Source: Branchiostoma floridae
Lineage: Eukaryota > Chordata > Leptocardii > Amphioxiformes > Branchiostomatidae
Assembly: GCF_000003815.2 (NCBI RefSeq)
Contig: NC_049990.1
Span: 11,881,668-11,945,667 of the forward strand
Direction: 5' to 3'
Length of the DNA: 64,000 nt
Position 1 is the first letter of the stretch. Each line of letters starts with the position of its first letter. Below are positions 33,401-43,762 of this stretch, in pieces. The notes beneath the pieces are model-generated. The model saw only the letters and a list, made by a program, of their open reading frames with translations. It had not been told where the DNA came from and searched no databases. Position numbers and translations under genes: made by a program.

Positions 33401-35360
33401 CCGCTAAAAATTTCAACCAATACTAGTATAATCAACAATACATTGAATGTTTCCCCGAAAAAAAAGAGCTACATACCACAAATGAACAATTTTGACAACA
33501 CACACTTGCACAAATCGCATTCTGTCTTTATGGGATATAGCATATGTGATTTTAACGGTGTTTCTCACTCCGATATCATTTCCACATTTAACTCAATTTC
33601 AAAGCGGTTTTACAGCCGAATAACGCGTTAAAACGATGTTACGTACGTCGTTTGCCATTTGTGCCTTTCTGTAAACTCATTATACGTTGTCACGAGCACA
33701 TTTTACAAACAGAGTCACACGCAACAGAGAGGCAAACTCTAAGACTTTTCTGTTTCGACGTGTGAGGCCAATGATGTCTTCCGTCTTTTGAGGCGTCTTC
33801 GCCGTTAAATCGTTCCAATTTTCTCCGTGATTTGCCGCCTTTTCAGTCCCACAGATGGTGTTTTTTTACGACCAACTAAAGGCCACCTCCGTAACTGCTC
33901 GGTACATAGTCGTAAAATGTCCTCACCATAGAGCTTCCTTGGTGACCGCAAACCTTGAATAAAAAATCCGTTTTATGATCGTTTTCACATGTAATTCCGA
34001 CAGTTATCGAGATGGAAATCATTCCGAAAACTCTTTGTGTTTTACTGTGTTGGAACGTTTGCTTTTTAACGGAGGGTTTTATAGTTTGTGTACAGGAGCG
34101 AACACTGGTGATTTCGTATTTCACAAGAAGTAGGTTAAACTATTAGCAAGCGAGTAAACCGTATCTAGACCAGGGGACTTTACATTTGCGGACTTTCCAA
34201 ATAACGTTGTAATAGATAAACTCAATAGTGTAAAGGAAAATAACATTTTCCCGCCAAAAATTAATAAAAATAGCGTACGAAACAAAACCAATAAGGGAGC
34301 TAGAATACGTTTGAAATTCTTGTTTTTCCTTTCACATCATTACGCATATGAATATTGTTAATAACTGAGTGGTCTCCCATATAATCGAGAATTCGTTAGA
34401 TAAAACGAAGCAATAAACTTGCGATGAGATTAATTCATTATTATTCATGACTATTCCTTAAGCGTGTACAACTAATACTGCCAGCGATTTCCTGCGAGTT
34501 TCGTGGAAAACGCAGTGTTTGTATTAACGTACATTAACCGCGAGTTCACAGAGGTCTCTAATAGAAAATCGCAGCTTTTTATACTTGTGCAAAACATTGA
34601 ATAAAAGCCGCGCGCTCTCTTGCGTGAAAAACAGGATTTGCTCTCTTAATGAACGCATCAGTAGTTCACACTCCAGGCCTTGTACCGCATTAGATGTTTA
34701 GTGCCCACAGGGTGCCTTATCCACGCAAAATGCGCCGCGCTTTTTCCCTACCTTTTGTGCATTTCCGGGTCTTAATCAAGTTAACAGGGGGTTATACGAG
34801 CTTATTGGACCATAAAACGGGCGGGGCACAAATGGGATGGACTGGACAGCTGTCAATTAAATCGATCATCAAGTAAAGATGGGGAAATCCAATCTCACAT
34901 CTCACAAAAACACACCGCAAATTTGGACAACCCAGCCGAGCGTTTTCCTAGAGAAACAATGACTTTAAGTTTAACGACGCTATATACGACTTCCTTAAAA
35001 GTGCATGATTCTTTATTCTCACATGGTCCAAGCTTTAGATGGAAGCTTCTTTGTCTTTGAATAAAAGGCAAACGTATGCGTTTTATCTGCAGTTTGTTTT
35101 AAAATCATGTTACGGGATTGTACGGATCACACATTTTGAAGTCGAAAAATCTTGAAACAAATTATCCAGTATAATCTATTATCAGGATCATTATTGTCAG
35201 CGCTTTTATTTCCCCTTTGAAATAGAATGAAGAAGAAGTTATTGCGATACTAGGAAACACAGTAAAGAGATACTTAAAGGCACTAACCTTTTTCTACGTC
35301 GTCGGAAGCTTGCGTCGAACGCGCCAGGGCCGTCAGAGCCAAGAAGGCGAGCCATAACAT
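24496..35360 (-). CDS. CHRDL: Chordin-like protein (secreted BMP antagonist, three VWC domains)
   Basis: A secreted protein of the CHRDL1/CHRDL2 (neuralin/ventroptin) family, which binds BMPs extracellularly. Eleven exons in transcript order: 35360-35288, 32741-32623, 31890-31797, 31453-31305, 30803-30710, 30506-30312, 30136-30039, 27031-26929, 26443-26162, 25174-25067 and 24632-24496, all in phase, 483 residues. It has a signal peptide ([13 protein letters not shown]), VWC1 with [20 protein letters not shown]2 with TYQHGESF and [15 protein letters not shown], a linker with [11 protein letters not shown]3 with [16 protein letters not shown], then the CHRDL-specific C-terminal region with [20 protein letters not shown]. 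Each VWC is split over two exons at the same place. The MLWLAF start has A at -3; an upstream in-frame ATG exists. The exon 9 donor is the first of an 18-copy array. Orthology to CHRDL1 versus CHRDL2 is not decidable here. Confidence 0.96.
25455..26195 (-). repeat. 41-bp minisatellite spanning the chordin-like exon-9/intron junction
   Basis: On the coding strand each unit has 34 exon-derived bases (start ATGGTGGAACTACATGTG, end ATACAAG) plus GTGGGTT, the start of the intron. I count 18 donor-containing units, from the genuine exon end at 26162 down to about 25461. Most are identical. Exceptions are one unit with a changed donor (near 25543), one 39-bp unit (25748-25787) and a few substitutions. 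The unit has no stop codon in any of the three forward frames, so coding-strand frames stay open through the array: one runs from exon 9 to about 25422. Confidence 0.96.
27074..27248. mobile_element. Small inverted-repeat element (MITE) in chordin-like intron 8
   Basis: The left end reads TAATCTCCAAGCAGATCCTA and the right end is its inverted form, TAGGATCTGCTTGGAAATTA, with further pairing of ATAAGATA and CTATCTTAT. A relative lies at 39721-39922. Confidence 0.8.
27708..29970. mobile_element. Non-autonomous CACTA (EnSpm) transposon, 2.26 kb
   Basis: The left end is CACTACACGAAAA and the right end TTTTCGTGTAGTG, a perfect 13-bp terminal inverted repeat starting with the CACTA signature. Flanking bases TGA (27705-27707) and TGA (29971-29973) form the 3-bp target duplication typical of the superfamily. 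Within about 300 bp of each end are short repeated motifs such as GCATATGTCCCG, CATATGCAGG and ATATTCG, as expected of subterminal transposase-binding repeats. No transposase frame is present. Part of the interior is duplicated (28290-28330 and 28515-28580 share AAAAGAAAACATGG and CCCACGCTCG). It lies in intron 8 of the chordin-like gene. Confidence 0.88.
31087..31190. repeat. 22-bp tandem repeat in chordin-like intron 4
   Basis: Unit CATGGACCTAAGCACCGGGA plus AA, about 4.5 nearly identical copies. Non-coding. Confidence 0.9.
32742..35287. other. Chordin-like intron 1
   Basis: A 2.5-kb intron, the longest of the gene apart from the transposon-bearing one. AT-rich; no transposon or gene was recognised. 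As first intron of a patterning gene it could hold enhancers, but nothing specific is visible. Confidence 0.5.
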
Positions 35361-38300
35361 CGTCCTGGTCTTCAGTCTCTCAGATGTGCACAACAACAAC
35401 AGCAACGACGACAACATCCAATGACAATTAGTACGGCAGTAACCATTGGTTGGATGAATGTTCAGACAGACGGGTACTGGTGAACAGCCGCAGCTGGCTG
35501 GATGAATCACTGATGAGGTTCTATCTGGTGTCAAAGGAGCGCTTTCAGGAGGCGAGTGAGCAGAGTCTATAGGTGGTTCAGCACGCATGGATGGCCTGTC
35601 AGTTCAGGGCATCATGTTTTTCCCCGCTCTATGGTGAGTTCAGCCAATGCTTAATTCAAAGGGCATCCGATGAAGTCACAGCCGCAAAGCGCAGGTCTCC
35701 AGGAATACTAGCAGATTTGTTGTTCGCTTTCTTTCTTTTTACATCCGGTAGGAAAGATGATATCACATTTTTTTCTTAAAGTCTGTTTATAGTTCTTGAA
35801 AGTGGTGTTGCAGAATCCTGGATAAGCTACAAGGAATGGCAACAATTTCTTCTTCTTGGACACGGATGCTTGACTGGAAGTATAAGAACAGGAAAAACGT
35901 TAACGACGAAAATTTCCAGTGCGTTAGTGGGGGAATTGTCCGTACACTGGCTACTCCTAAAGGTGTGGTGATAGCCTTTTTCCCTCGCACACAGTCAATG
36001 CTGTCGGTCCGGGCGTACTTTCCACCAATTTTCCACGGTTTTCTCTCAATAATCCGTATCCTTGGGTATAGTCCAGAGAGGGAGGGTGTCATACAAGGTG
36101 GTCCGCTGTCGTGAACTGTGAACGCTTTCTCACAAAACCGTCCGCTTGGAAGGCCTGACAATCATCAGAGGCGACGTCTCGGCTAGGGCCACTGAAATGC
36201 GCGTCCGAAAAAGTTAATTCAATTAGCATAAACTCTCTGAGCCACGACAATATGATAGCCTTGGGAGTCCAGTCACCAAGCCGAGGTTACATAAAAACGC
36301 CGGACAAGAGACTAAAAGGCGACACGTCGTGTTTTTTTAGTCGAGGACTATCTTGATGTTCTACATGTAGAGACGCGCTCGCCTTGAAAAACGGAGATTT
36401 TGAGCACTGATGTCGGAGATAGATTTCAGGGCTAAGATTCCGTAGTCTATGATAAGTGGTTCATACAGACAACAGACTAACAGATAGCAAAACCCTTAAT
36501 TTATAAATCTCTCATTGAAAACTGTATCCTTATAAATCGTCATAAAAAACAGATACGCCAAATACGACTTATGGCTACATAATGCCGCCTGTACAATTTT
36601 TATTTGAATGTTTAGAAGTTCTCATTTTGAAAGTCCCTTTTTGTATAGACCGTAGCTGTAAACAAAGAGTTGACAAAAGGATCTCAAACAAAGACGAAAA
36701 TCCTTCCTATCGTCGGCTTTATCTGGGAAGGCATCGCTCCCGTATTGTACCGCCATCTTTACTCCCTCTAAGTTGTTTGCGTACACGTGAGTTAAGCCCA
36801 TTGACATGTTTCCCCGCCCAGTTGTTTATAGCGTCAACACTACAAGTGCTACCCGTCGCCAAAGCTCAATTTTGCCCTCCCCCATTTTGTCCACCCTGTA
36901 ATATCTAAACCAGCTGTTTTAAAACCTGTGGTTCAGAATTTTGGCATGGTTGTGTCACTCTTGAAACTGAAATTTCGCTCCCGTTCATTTTCTTATGACA
37001 TCTTCTTCTTAAATCTAATACTACGTTACTTCCGTCTCTATGTTAATTAATAGTTAATTTCGACAGCTCAAAAATGATCAACAAAAAAAGAAATTTTGCG
37101 CTCCTCTTATTACATTTTTTTCACACTCTCTTCTTCTATAACTCAGCAAATGGAAAGTTACAGAGTATTTTAGGTATATATCTATGTGAATTTATTTTAG
37201 GTCAGCATTCCATTGTAATTTGACCTCAACATTTTGGGTCATTCCAAAGTACCTGACAATCGTAACCGATCGTTCCACAACAAGAAAAATACAACCACTT
37301 TTAATTCAACACACATACTTAATTAAGAAATGAAAATATTGGGGATCCATACTTTTTTCTGGTTTCCTTGAAATTACGTGTGAGATACTGAGAGAATGGG
37401 GATGAAAAGAAAAACCCCGCCTCCCTATTTAGTCTCTCGCCAGTCGGCCTCGCCCACTTCTCGGCGCCCCCCGATTTAAACCGACGCCGCGGCCCTGTCG
37501 CCGTCTCTATTGGCGAGCGTCTCGACAGGTAACAGACTACAAGAAATGCCGTAATTAAAGAGTGTTGATACAAGTCAAAAGCTGGCGCCGAGGAATGCCG
37601 ACTGCTTCCGACGTTTCTGGTATTAATTTCTTCTCCCATTTGCGTCAACTCCCGTCCATGTAAGCTTTGATGAAATTCACATTTTCTCCAAAAATTACTG
37701 TTGGTGTATTTTTCATTTCTGACGTCTGTCATAAAGTGACGTTTTTCTTCCAATTTGAGTTTTCATTTCTCTCTCATTTGCGTAAACTTTGGTCCGTCTA
37801 AAATTTGAAAATTCACATTTTCTACAAAATTACTGTTCGTGTACTTTTCATTTCTCAAGAAAACACGACGTTTGTTTTTCCATTTTAGGTAAAGAAACTG
37901 ACCATAGTTATCAGCACCGTAGATATTTGTGAAAAACTGCTTTAAGTTTTTAGTAGTATTTAGACAAACATATTCTTTTGAAGGTAGTAATGAGTTTTCC
38001 AAGTTCTTATATAGAACGCTTGCTGTATTTTGACATGTTGGTTTTCATGCAGTACAGAAAAGACAAGTTCGTCGCACGTAACGCACCGGAAATATGATGT
38101 TTTTCGGATCAGTGCCGATTGTATCCCTGTAAGCTGGTAAAATCTTGGGCCAAGACTTTCCTCATTGTTATCCACGTAGCCAGTTATTATCTCAGCTTTA
38201 TAGATAATGTTTTGGAGACAGTCGGATCGTACAGAGCTTTTCGTAATGGTAACGTTTCAATCCACTTTACTTCCTTCGCCTGGTGCTAATTAAGAATACT

Positions 38301-39720
38301 ACAACAAGACTATGTTTAAAGGGTACCATTTCGTGTCAACAACTAAATGCATTCCGACGTGGATTTTTCTGTGCCATTATACATGCCATGACTATTGCGA
38401 AAATAGCTGGCGAATTCGATGTTTTAGCTAGCGGCCACGGTGAACCACCGTTCGCAATGGTTTGCATTCCGTTGTCGTTATAGTGATTAGAGCATAGCTT
38501 TTTTTTTCAGAAATAGAAAATACAAATGTATTGAATTTGATGATTGTTGTGCTATCTTATTTCTAATCTTACAAAGCGTTGGCTATGTTTTTTTCTGCTT
38601 GTTTATTGCCATGTGTACGGACAACATATCGAATTTAAGCCCATTGATGCAGACCTATGCTATGACAAAGAAAACGTATAAATGAGGTAATTGGCTTACC
38701 GTGCATTAAGGTAAACAGATTATATCTCGTCATGTACGTAGTTCATCTTCTCGACACCCAATCTTTAAAGATATAGGACGGAACTGTGGCGTAAACGCTT
38801 ACTTTGACGAATATACATATGACAGGTTTTCTTTTTGGGGGTAGGCACATGGACAATAAGATTGTACACGGATTGTAATTTAGTGGTAGCATAGCTTTAT
38901 GTGTTAAAATGTTTTGTGATCGATAGATTTAGAGTTTCTCCTATCATTCACTAGCAACACTTCAAGTAATGATATTTTATCATATTCATCCATGTAGCTA
39001 CTTTTTGTACTGCGTTTAGTCTATATGGGCAATATTGTACAGAATAAAGATCATCATTATAATAATTGCCTTTAGAATGTTAACAACTTTGACATTTTTA
39101 CTTTTGACTATCAACATTGTCACAACCAAAATGCAAACATAGTAACTAGTTAAACATTCACGTAAAGACCTAGAATTTGTCACATTCGGAAAACTTGCAG
39201 GACTGGTGCGTTCTTCACAGCGCCGTCTTCTATTAGTGTACACACAAATGTATATCTTGTTCAAGAAGGTAAAGGAAAAATCTTACCTGTTTTGTTGGAC
39301 GGTTCTTGCACTGTCCTCCGTCTATTTCCTGACCGGTTCAATGACGAATCGCCGATGTAATCACCTGATACGCGCGTAACCCAAAAATAGAAACCCTCCA
39401 CTTGCCCACGGGTAAGCGAACTCGTGGGAAACGACTTGTGCAGAAGCGGACCCCAAACACTAAAGTTTTGGGCCAATGCCACTTTTTCCCTTTGGGCAGT
39501 TTCACCATGGCAAACAATAGGACACAAAGCGTTTGCTTACCACCGGTGCACAGCGCCACTTCAAATGATCGCACGGGGGTTCTAGGGGGCACGAAAGTTA
39601 CAGTCTACTGTTTCACGTATCGGTTTACTCTATTTTTCCCACGCGACGAGTGACATTTTCGTACTGGTTCCTATAGGATTGTTCCATTTTCAAACGTCAA
39701 CAGGGGTGGGGGGAAACCTC

Positions 39721-39922
39721 TAATCTCCAAGCAGATACTACGGTGTCAAGAAGTTTTCTAATCTCCAAACAGATCCTACGGTAGCAAAAGATAGTATCAA
39801 AGCTTGTATAGCCGACCAATGGAAGCCAGACGGGCACCGGTAGCATACACACTCCTAGGCCGGCTTCACCCCTCTGCCAGGTTTTGACACTATCTTGTGC
39901 TACCGTAGGATCTGCTTGGGGA
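39721..39922. mobile_element. MITE related to 27074-27248, with a nested partial end
   Basis: The left end TAATCTCCAAGCAGATACTA and right end TACCGTAGGATCTGCTTGGG are inverted. A second copy of the left end (TCTAATCTCCAAACAGATCC) begins near 39757, so one end is duplicated. The centre shares CACACTCCTAGGCCGGCTTC-type sequence with the first copy. Confidence 0.75.
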
Positions 39923-40264
39923 TAAAAAAAAACTTGTTGAAATGAAAAGTTGAATTCAGAAGTCGGCAATCAAATCGGCAGAAGATAAGGTGTCTGATAG
40001 GTATCTCTACGCATGCGCATTAGCGGGACAGATCTTCCTATGTTAGTATAGCATATACATTCTGCATACATGTATACGTCGCATTTGAAAAAAAAGTATT
40101 ATCGTACATAATTAGTACCAATAGGCGATGAAATAAAAAGGTAAAAACACACTATACAAAATTCTACACCTTTGCTATCGACCAGGTTTTAACAGGAGAG
40201 AGGGGCATAATAGATTGACAGATCGGTGGATAACTAGATAGAAAAATATTAGATGTATATATAG

Positions 40265-40335
40265 ATATAGATTATATATATATATATATATATATGGATA
40301 GAGATAGATAGACATAGATAGATAGATAGATATAG
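40265..40335. repeat. (TA)n and (GATA)n microsatellites
   Basis: An alternating TA run is followed by imperfect GATA repeats in non-coding DNA. Confidence 0.9.
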
Positions 40336-41309
40336 GTAGATAAACAAATTGGTTGACAAAAGGATTTGTATACTGCAGCTAGTTTTATGAATGAGTGTCC
40401 ATAGGAATGATTGGATTGTATAATGTTGAGTTCGTAATTCAGAAGTCGTGAAAGGTTCTCATCCCTATAAAGTAGTCCACAAACTAGTCTATAAACCATT
40501 TAATGACGCGGATATCGTCTGTGTGTTCTTTATGGCTTTGACTGGTTTTCCGGTCAATTAAGTCTTTACGTCTATGAAATTTCCACTTTTGTTAGGAATG
40601 AAGATTGCTTCGTTAACTTACTTGTGTACAGCAGGAAAAGATGGGGTCTATTAAGTGCAATAGTAAGTTATATAGAGATCAGGAAATGTGTTTAAGTTTG
40701 AACAGATTGTGGTGTGAAATTGGGTGGGTTTGGGAAGTGTGAATAAAACATAGCTTCATGTTCGAAACGGTTTTGAGAGAGGATTGTCATAAAAACGTAC
40801 AAACACATCGAAAATATGGAACCTTATCAATTACCATAAATGGTGCCTTCAGTTTTTTTTTGTAAACAGTCAGTTCAGTCATATAACTGTGAAAAACTTC
40901 AGTCAAAGAAGAAGTCAAACCCTACAATAGTAAACGTAGTACGCTATAGTAGATTAGAAACCAATGTTATGTACTGAACGACTTTACTCTTATTTCGAGA
41001 CCGTACGAGCAATTAGCCCTCGGGCATGATTTTGCAAATATACTCTCTTATTTTAAAGGCAAGGTAAAATAAGGCGGCCTTCTTCAACAGTGAAGCCTTT
41101 TCTATGACTGGTAGCGCAACAGTTGTCACTACTCGCCACACTGTAGAGTCAGGAACATTATACTCTTTTCTACACGTGTTTGTTGTGCACGTTTAGCATA
41201 TGAGGTTTGCTCGCACACGGGGCAGGTATAACCCTTCCTCCAAACCTAGGACTACTGTTATACGTATGCTTCCCTAGTATTATACGAAGCATATACGATT
41301 GTGGCTTAA

Positions 41310-41599
41310 AGCTAAGGGCACAACCCGCCTTCGTGCCAAAACGTGGGCAATCTTTTGGGATCTGTAAGTGGTAAGTACCACCTCCCTACGAACTCGTAGG
41401 GAATCCGACGGATTTTGGAGCACGCAGACACGCCGTAGAATTTAACGTGCTGGCAAAACTTTGTGTGCCATCGGGCTGCGGATTCGCCCCGGTACGTGCC
41501 AGTAAGGGCGACGCGCCTGCCCGAGCCTGAACGCTTTCAGACGCGGCCTTCTAAAAAACGTATGCACAAATTGCACGTATGGCGGGTTGTGCCCTTAGC
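41310..41599. mobile_element. TTAA-flanked MITE (290 bp)
   Basis: The ends read AGCTAAGGGCACAACCCGCC and, inverted, GGCGGGTTGTGCCCTTAGC. TTAA flanks both sides (41306-41309 and 41600-41603), the target preference of piggyBac-type transposases. A truncated relative sits at 46438-46617. Non-coding. Confidence 0.8.
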
Positions 41600-42129
41600 T
41601 TAACATAAACATGCCGTGGCTCCAGTTTTTAAAAGTACAATTGAAAAGACTGCGCTGTAATCTTCTGTCAGACGACCATTTGATCCCTGTCATCAAGTCT
41701 GATATATGCCATCGTTTGGCGCTCCGGGGGTCAAAAGGTGGCCCCATACCTAGTCTTCAATTGTATCCGTGTCATACAGGTGGTGATTATCGCATTGAAG
41801 AGATGACTATCATTTGGAGTGATATATGTCAGACCTAGTCAGTGTTCTTTTCTTCGTGCTCGGCGCCATGTTGGCCCGGGAGTTAGCCCGGGATTTTTGT
41901 TGTTAAGAAAAGTGGGCGGAAGCGTACTTTTTTCTGGAAAGGCCAGTTGTGTGTCCTTCCGTTAAGGGGGGACAATATTGTTACTGGTGGATCATCGGGT
42001 AAGAGAATTTGTTTATTTGTTTGTTTATTTAGATCTCTAAGGTTTCCTAAAGTTTTGTCACCAAAGCTATTTCTCGTCTGATTCATTAAAATATGTTACC
42101 GGATTATGCAAATTGACAATACTATGCCA

Positions 42130-42400
42130 TATACGAGTGGAGTCGGTGCGGCGCAACTGTTAAAGTGTTAGGCACAGAACCAATAGGACCCGAGTTTGAT
42201 ACTCGACATGCCCCTTATTTGTGCCTTAGAGAATTCGGAAAGGCACCTAACAGTACATTTTGTACTCACCATAACAGTAGAGTGACGCCAACTCTTCGCT
42301 ATTTTGTCAGAAGTATGCCAAAAAGACAAACACGGAATTGGCGTGCCAGTGTGGATGTATATCTGTACATTTGCCACTAAGAGGCATAAATAAGACGCCA
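42130..42400 (+). repeat. tRNA-like SINE fragment
   Basis: A degenerate Pol III promoter is visible: a GGCGCAACTGTTAAAGTG box A-like part and a GAGTTTGATACTCG box B-like part about 50 bases later, followed by a tail segment GAATTCGGAAAGGCACCTAA. The boxes deviate from functional consensus, so this is a decayed SINE rather than a tRNA gene. Confidence 0.45.
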
Positions 42401-43762
42401 TAATAAATTTCATACATAATCCTTTTAATGGCAAAAAACGCGCATACGTGAGGCAACCATGCTGTTGTCCATATGAAATAATGTAATAAATAGTCACACT
42501 ATTACTTTTTTACAGGCAATCTTACCCTTTGATATAAAAAAGGCAAATAAGTCAACAATATGTACAACATTCTTTCATTCACTCTGTTGTATGAAGTATA
42601 GATAGAGGTGTATGTTGCTCAATGCACAAGCAAATCGCCGTTGCAGTAACACATGCTTTGCATAGATGTCGCTTCAGCACACAAAGACAAGAAACGCTGT
42701 GGCGAGACTCAACTCAACACATTACAATTGCGGCGGCTTGAACAACGATACAGAATCGTAAAGGACTAATTGTTACACTTTCAAATGATAGTTTTCATTA
42801 CAAGAACAACGTTCACTCGGAAGCATGCGTTAACATAGACGAGGGGGTATAGACCCAGTCACGTTCGGGACATCCTAGCTTGCCAAAGCGCCACCATACG
42901 GCCAGGAGCATTAGAGTCAGGCACTGAGAAGGTAGCTTAGGGGTAGCCAAAGGTCACCATAATAATATAAACATTAACCTCTAGGAAGCATGCACTTGAT
43001 ATTACACATCCATTGAAATTTTCTATACTTTACTTTCCTAAACATAATGACCTCTTTTGATATTGAAATTAATTTTACCCCTATACTTATACAAAATTTA
43101 ACCAATTCAGATTATATCAACTAACATACCATTTCAAACATGATAGACGTACATACATACATACATATTCATACTTGTTAACAAGACGTACATAGAAAAT
43201 GTAAAAGTGTGTACTACAAGTTTTCTCCATTTTAGCAATAACTTTGGCCTTTTTGCTTCATGGATAACTTTGGCCTTTTATGTTTTATAATATTAAATAT
43301 TTACACTTTTAATCATACTTTCTGCAACAGACGCTACGTAGGAAGTAGAACACTTATGTCACACTTATGACTATATTTGGTTCAGATAATGCAATTCGAT
43401 GGCAATGTATGTAAAAATGGTTCGAGGTATATTTTCAATGGGGAGAAACACCGTTTATAATATCAATCTGAACATGTATGAACGAAATTAAAGAGGATAC
43501 GTAATCGTAGAAGTATTACAACCATATAGTGGCAGTTTGAAGAGAAATGCGGCACAATATTTTCTAAGGCACCTCTTTATAAAGGTCGGTTTTAATTTTA
43601 CTCCAATTCTGTTGCAATACATCACCGATATTTCACATTGACACTTGGGTCGACTAATATTTGAATAGAATAGCCCATAATCCGATGACATTGTTCTGGC
43701 ACATTGACTGTACAGATACGAACATATGTGTAGGTATCTTAAACATAACTATAGCCTGGTGA

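Larger units (their letters stand above)
35361..43762. other. Intergenic region between chordin-like and SLC22 genes
   Basis: It starts with the chordin-like 5' UTR and promoter: the region just upstream of the ATG is rich in GTT/GTC triplets, and ATTGG boxes occur near 35410 and 35450. No convincing gene was found. Identified parts are a partly duplicated open stretch at 37319-38002, an inverted-repeat element at 39721-39922, microsatellites at 40265-40335, a TTAA MITE at 41310-41599 and a SINE-like repeat at 42130-42400. The last kilobase should contain the SLC22 3' UTR, with a short (CATA)n run at about 43148. Confidence 0.5.

Noticed and set aside
42130-42200. tRNA gene
   Set aside because: The A and B boxes are degenerate and no cloverleaf could be built; it reads as a SINE head.
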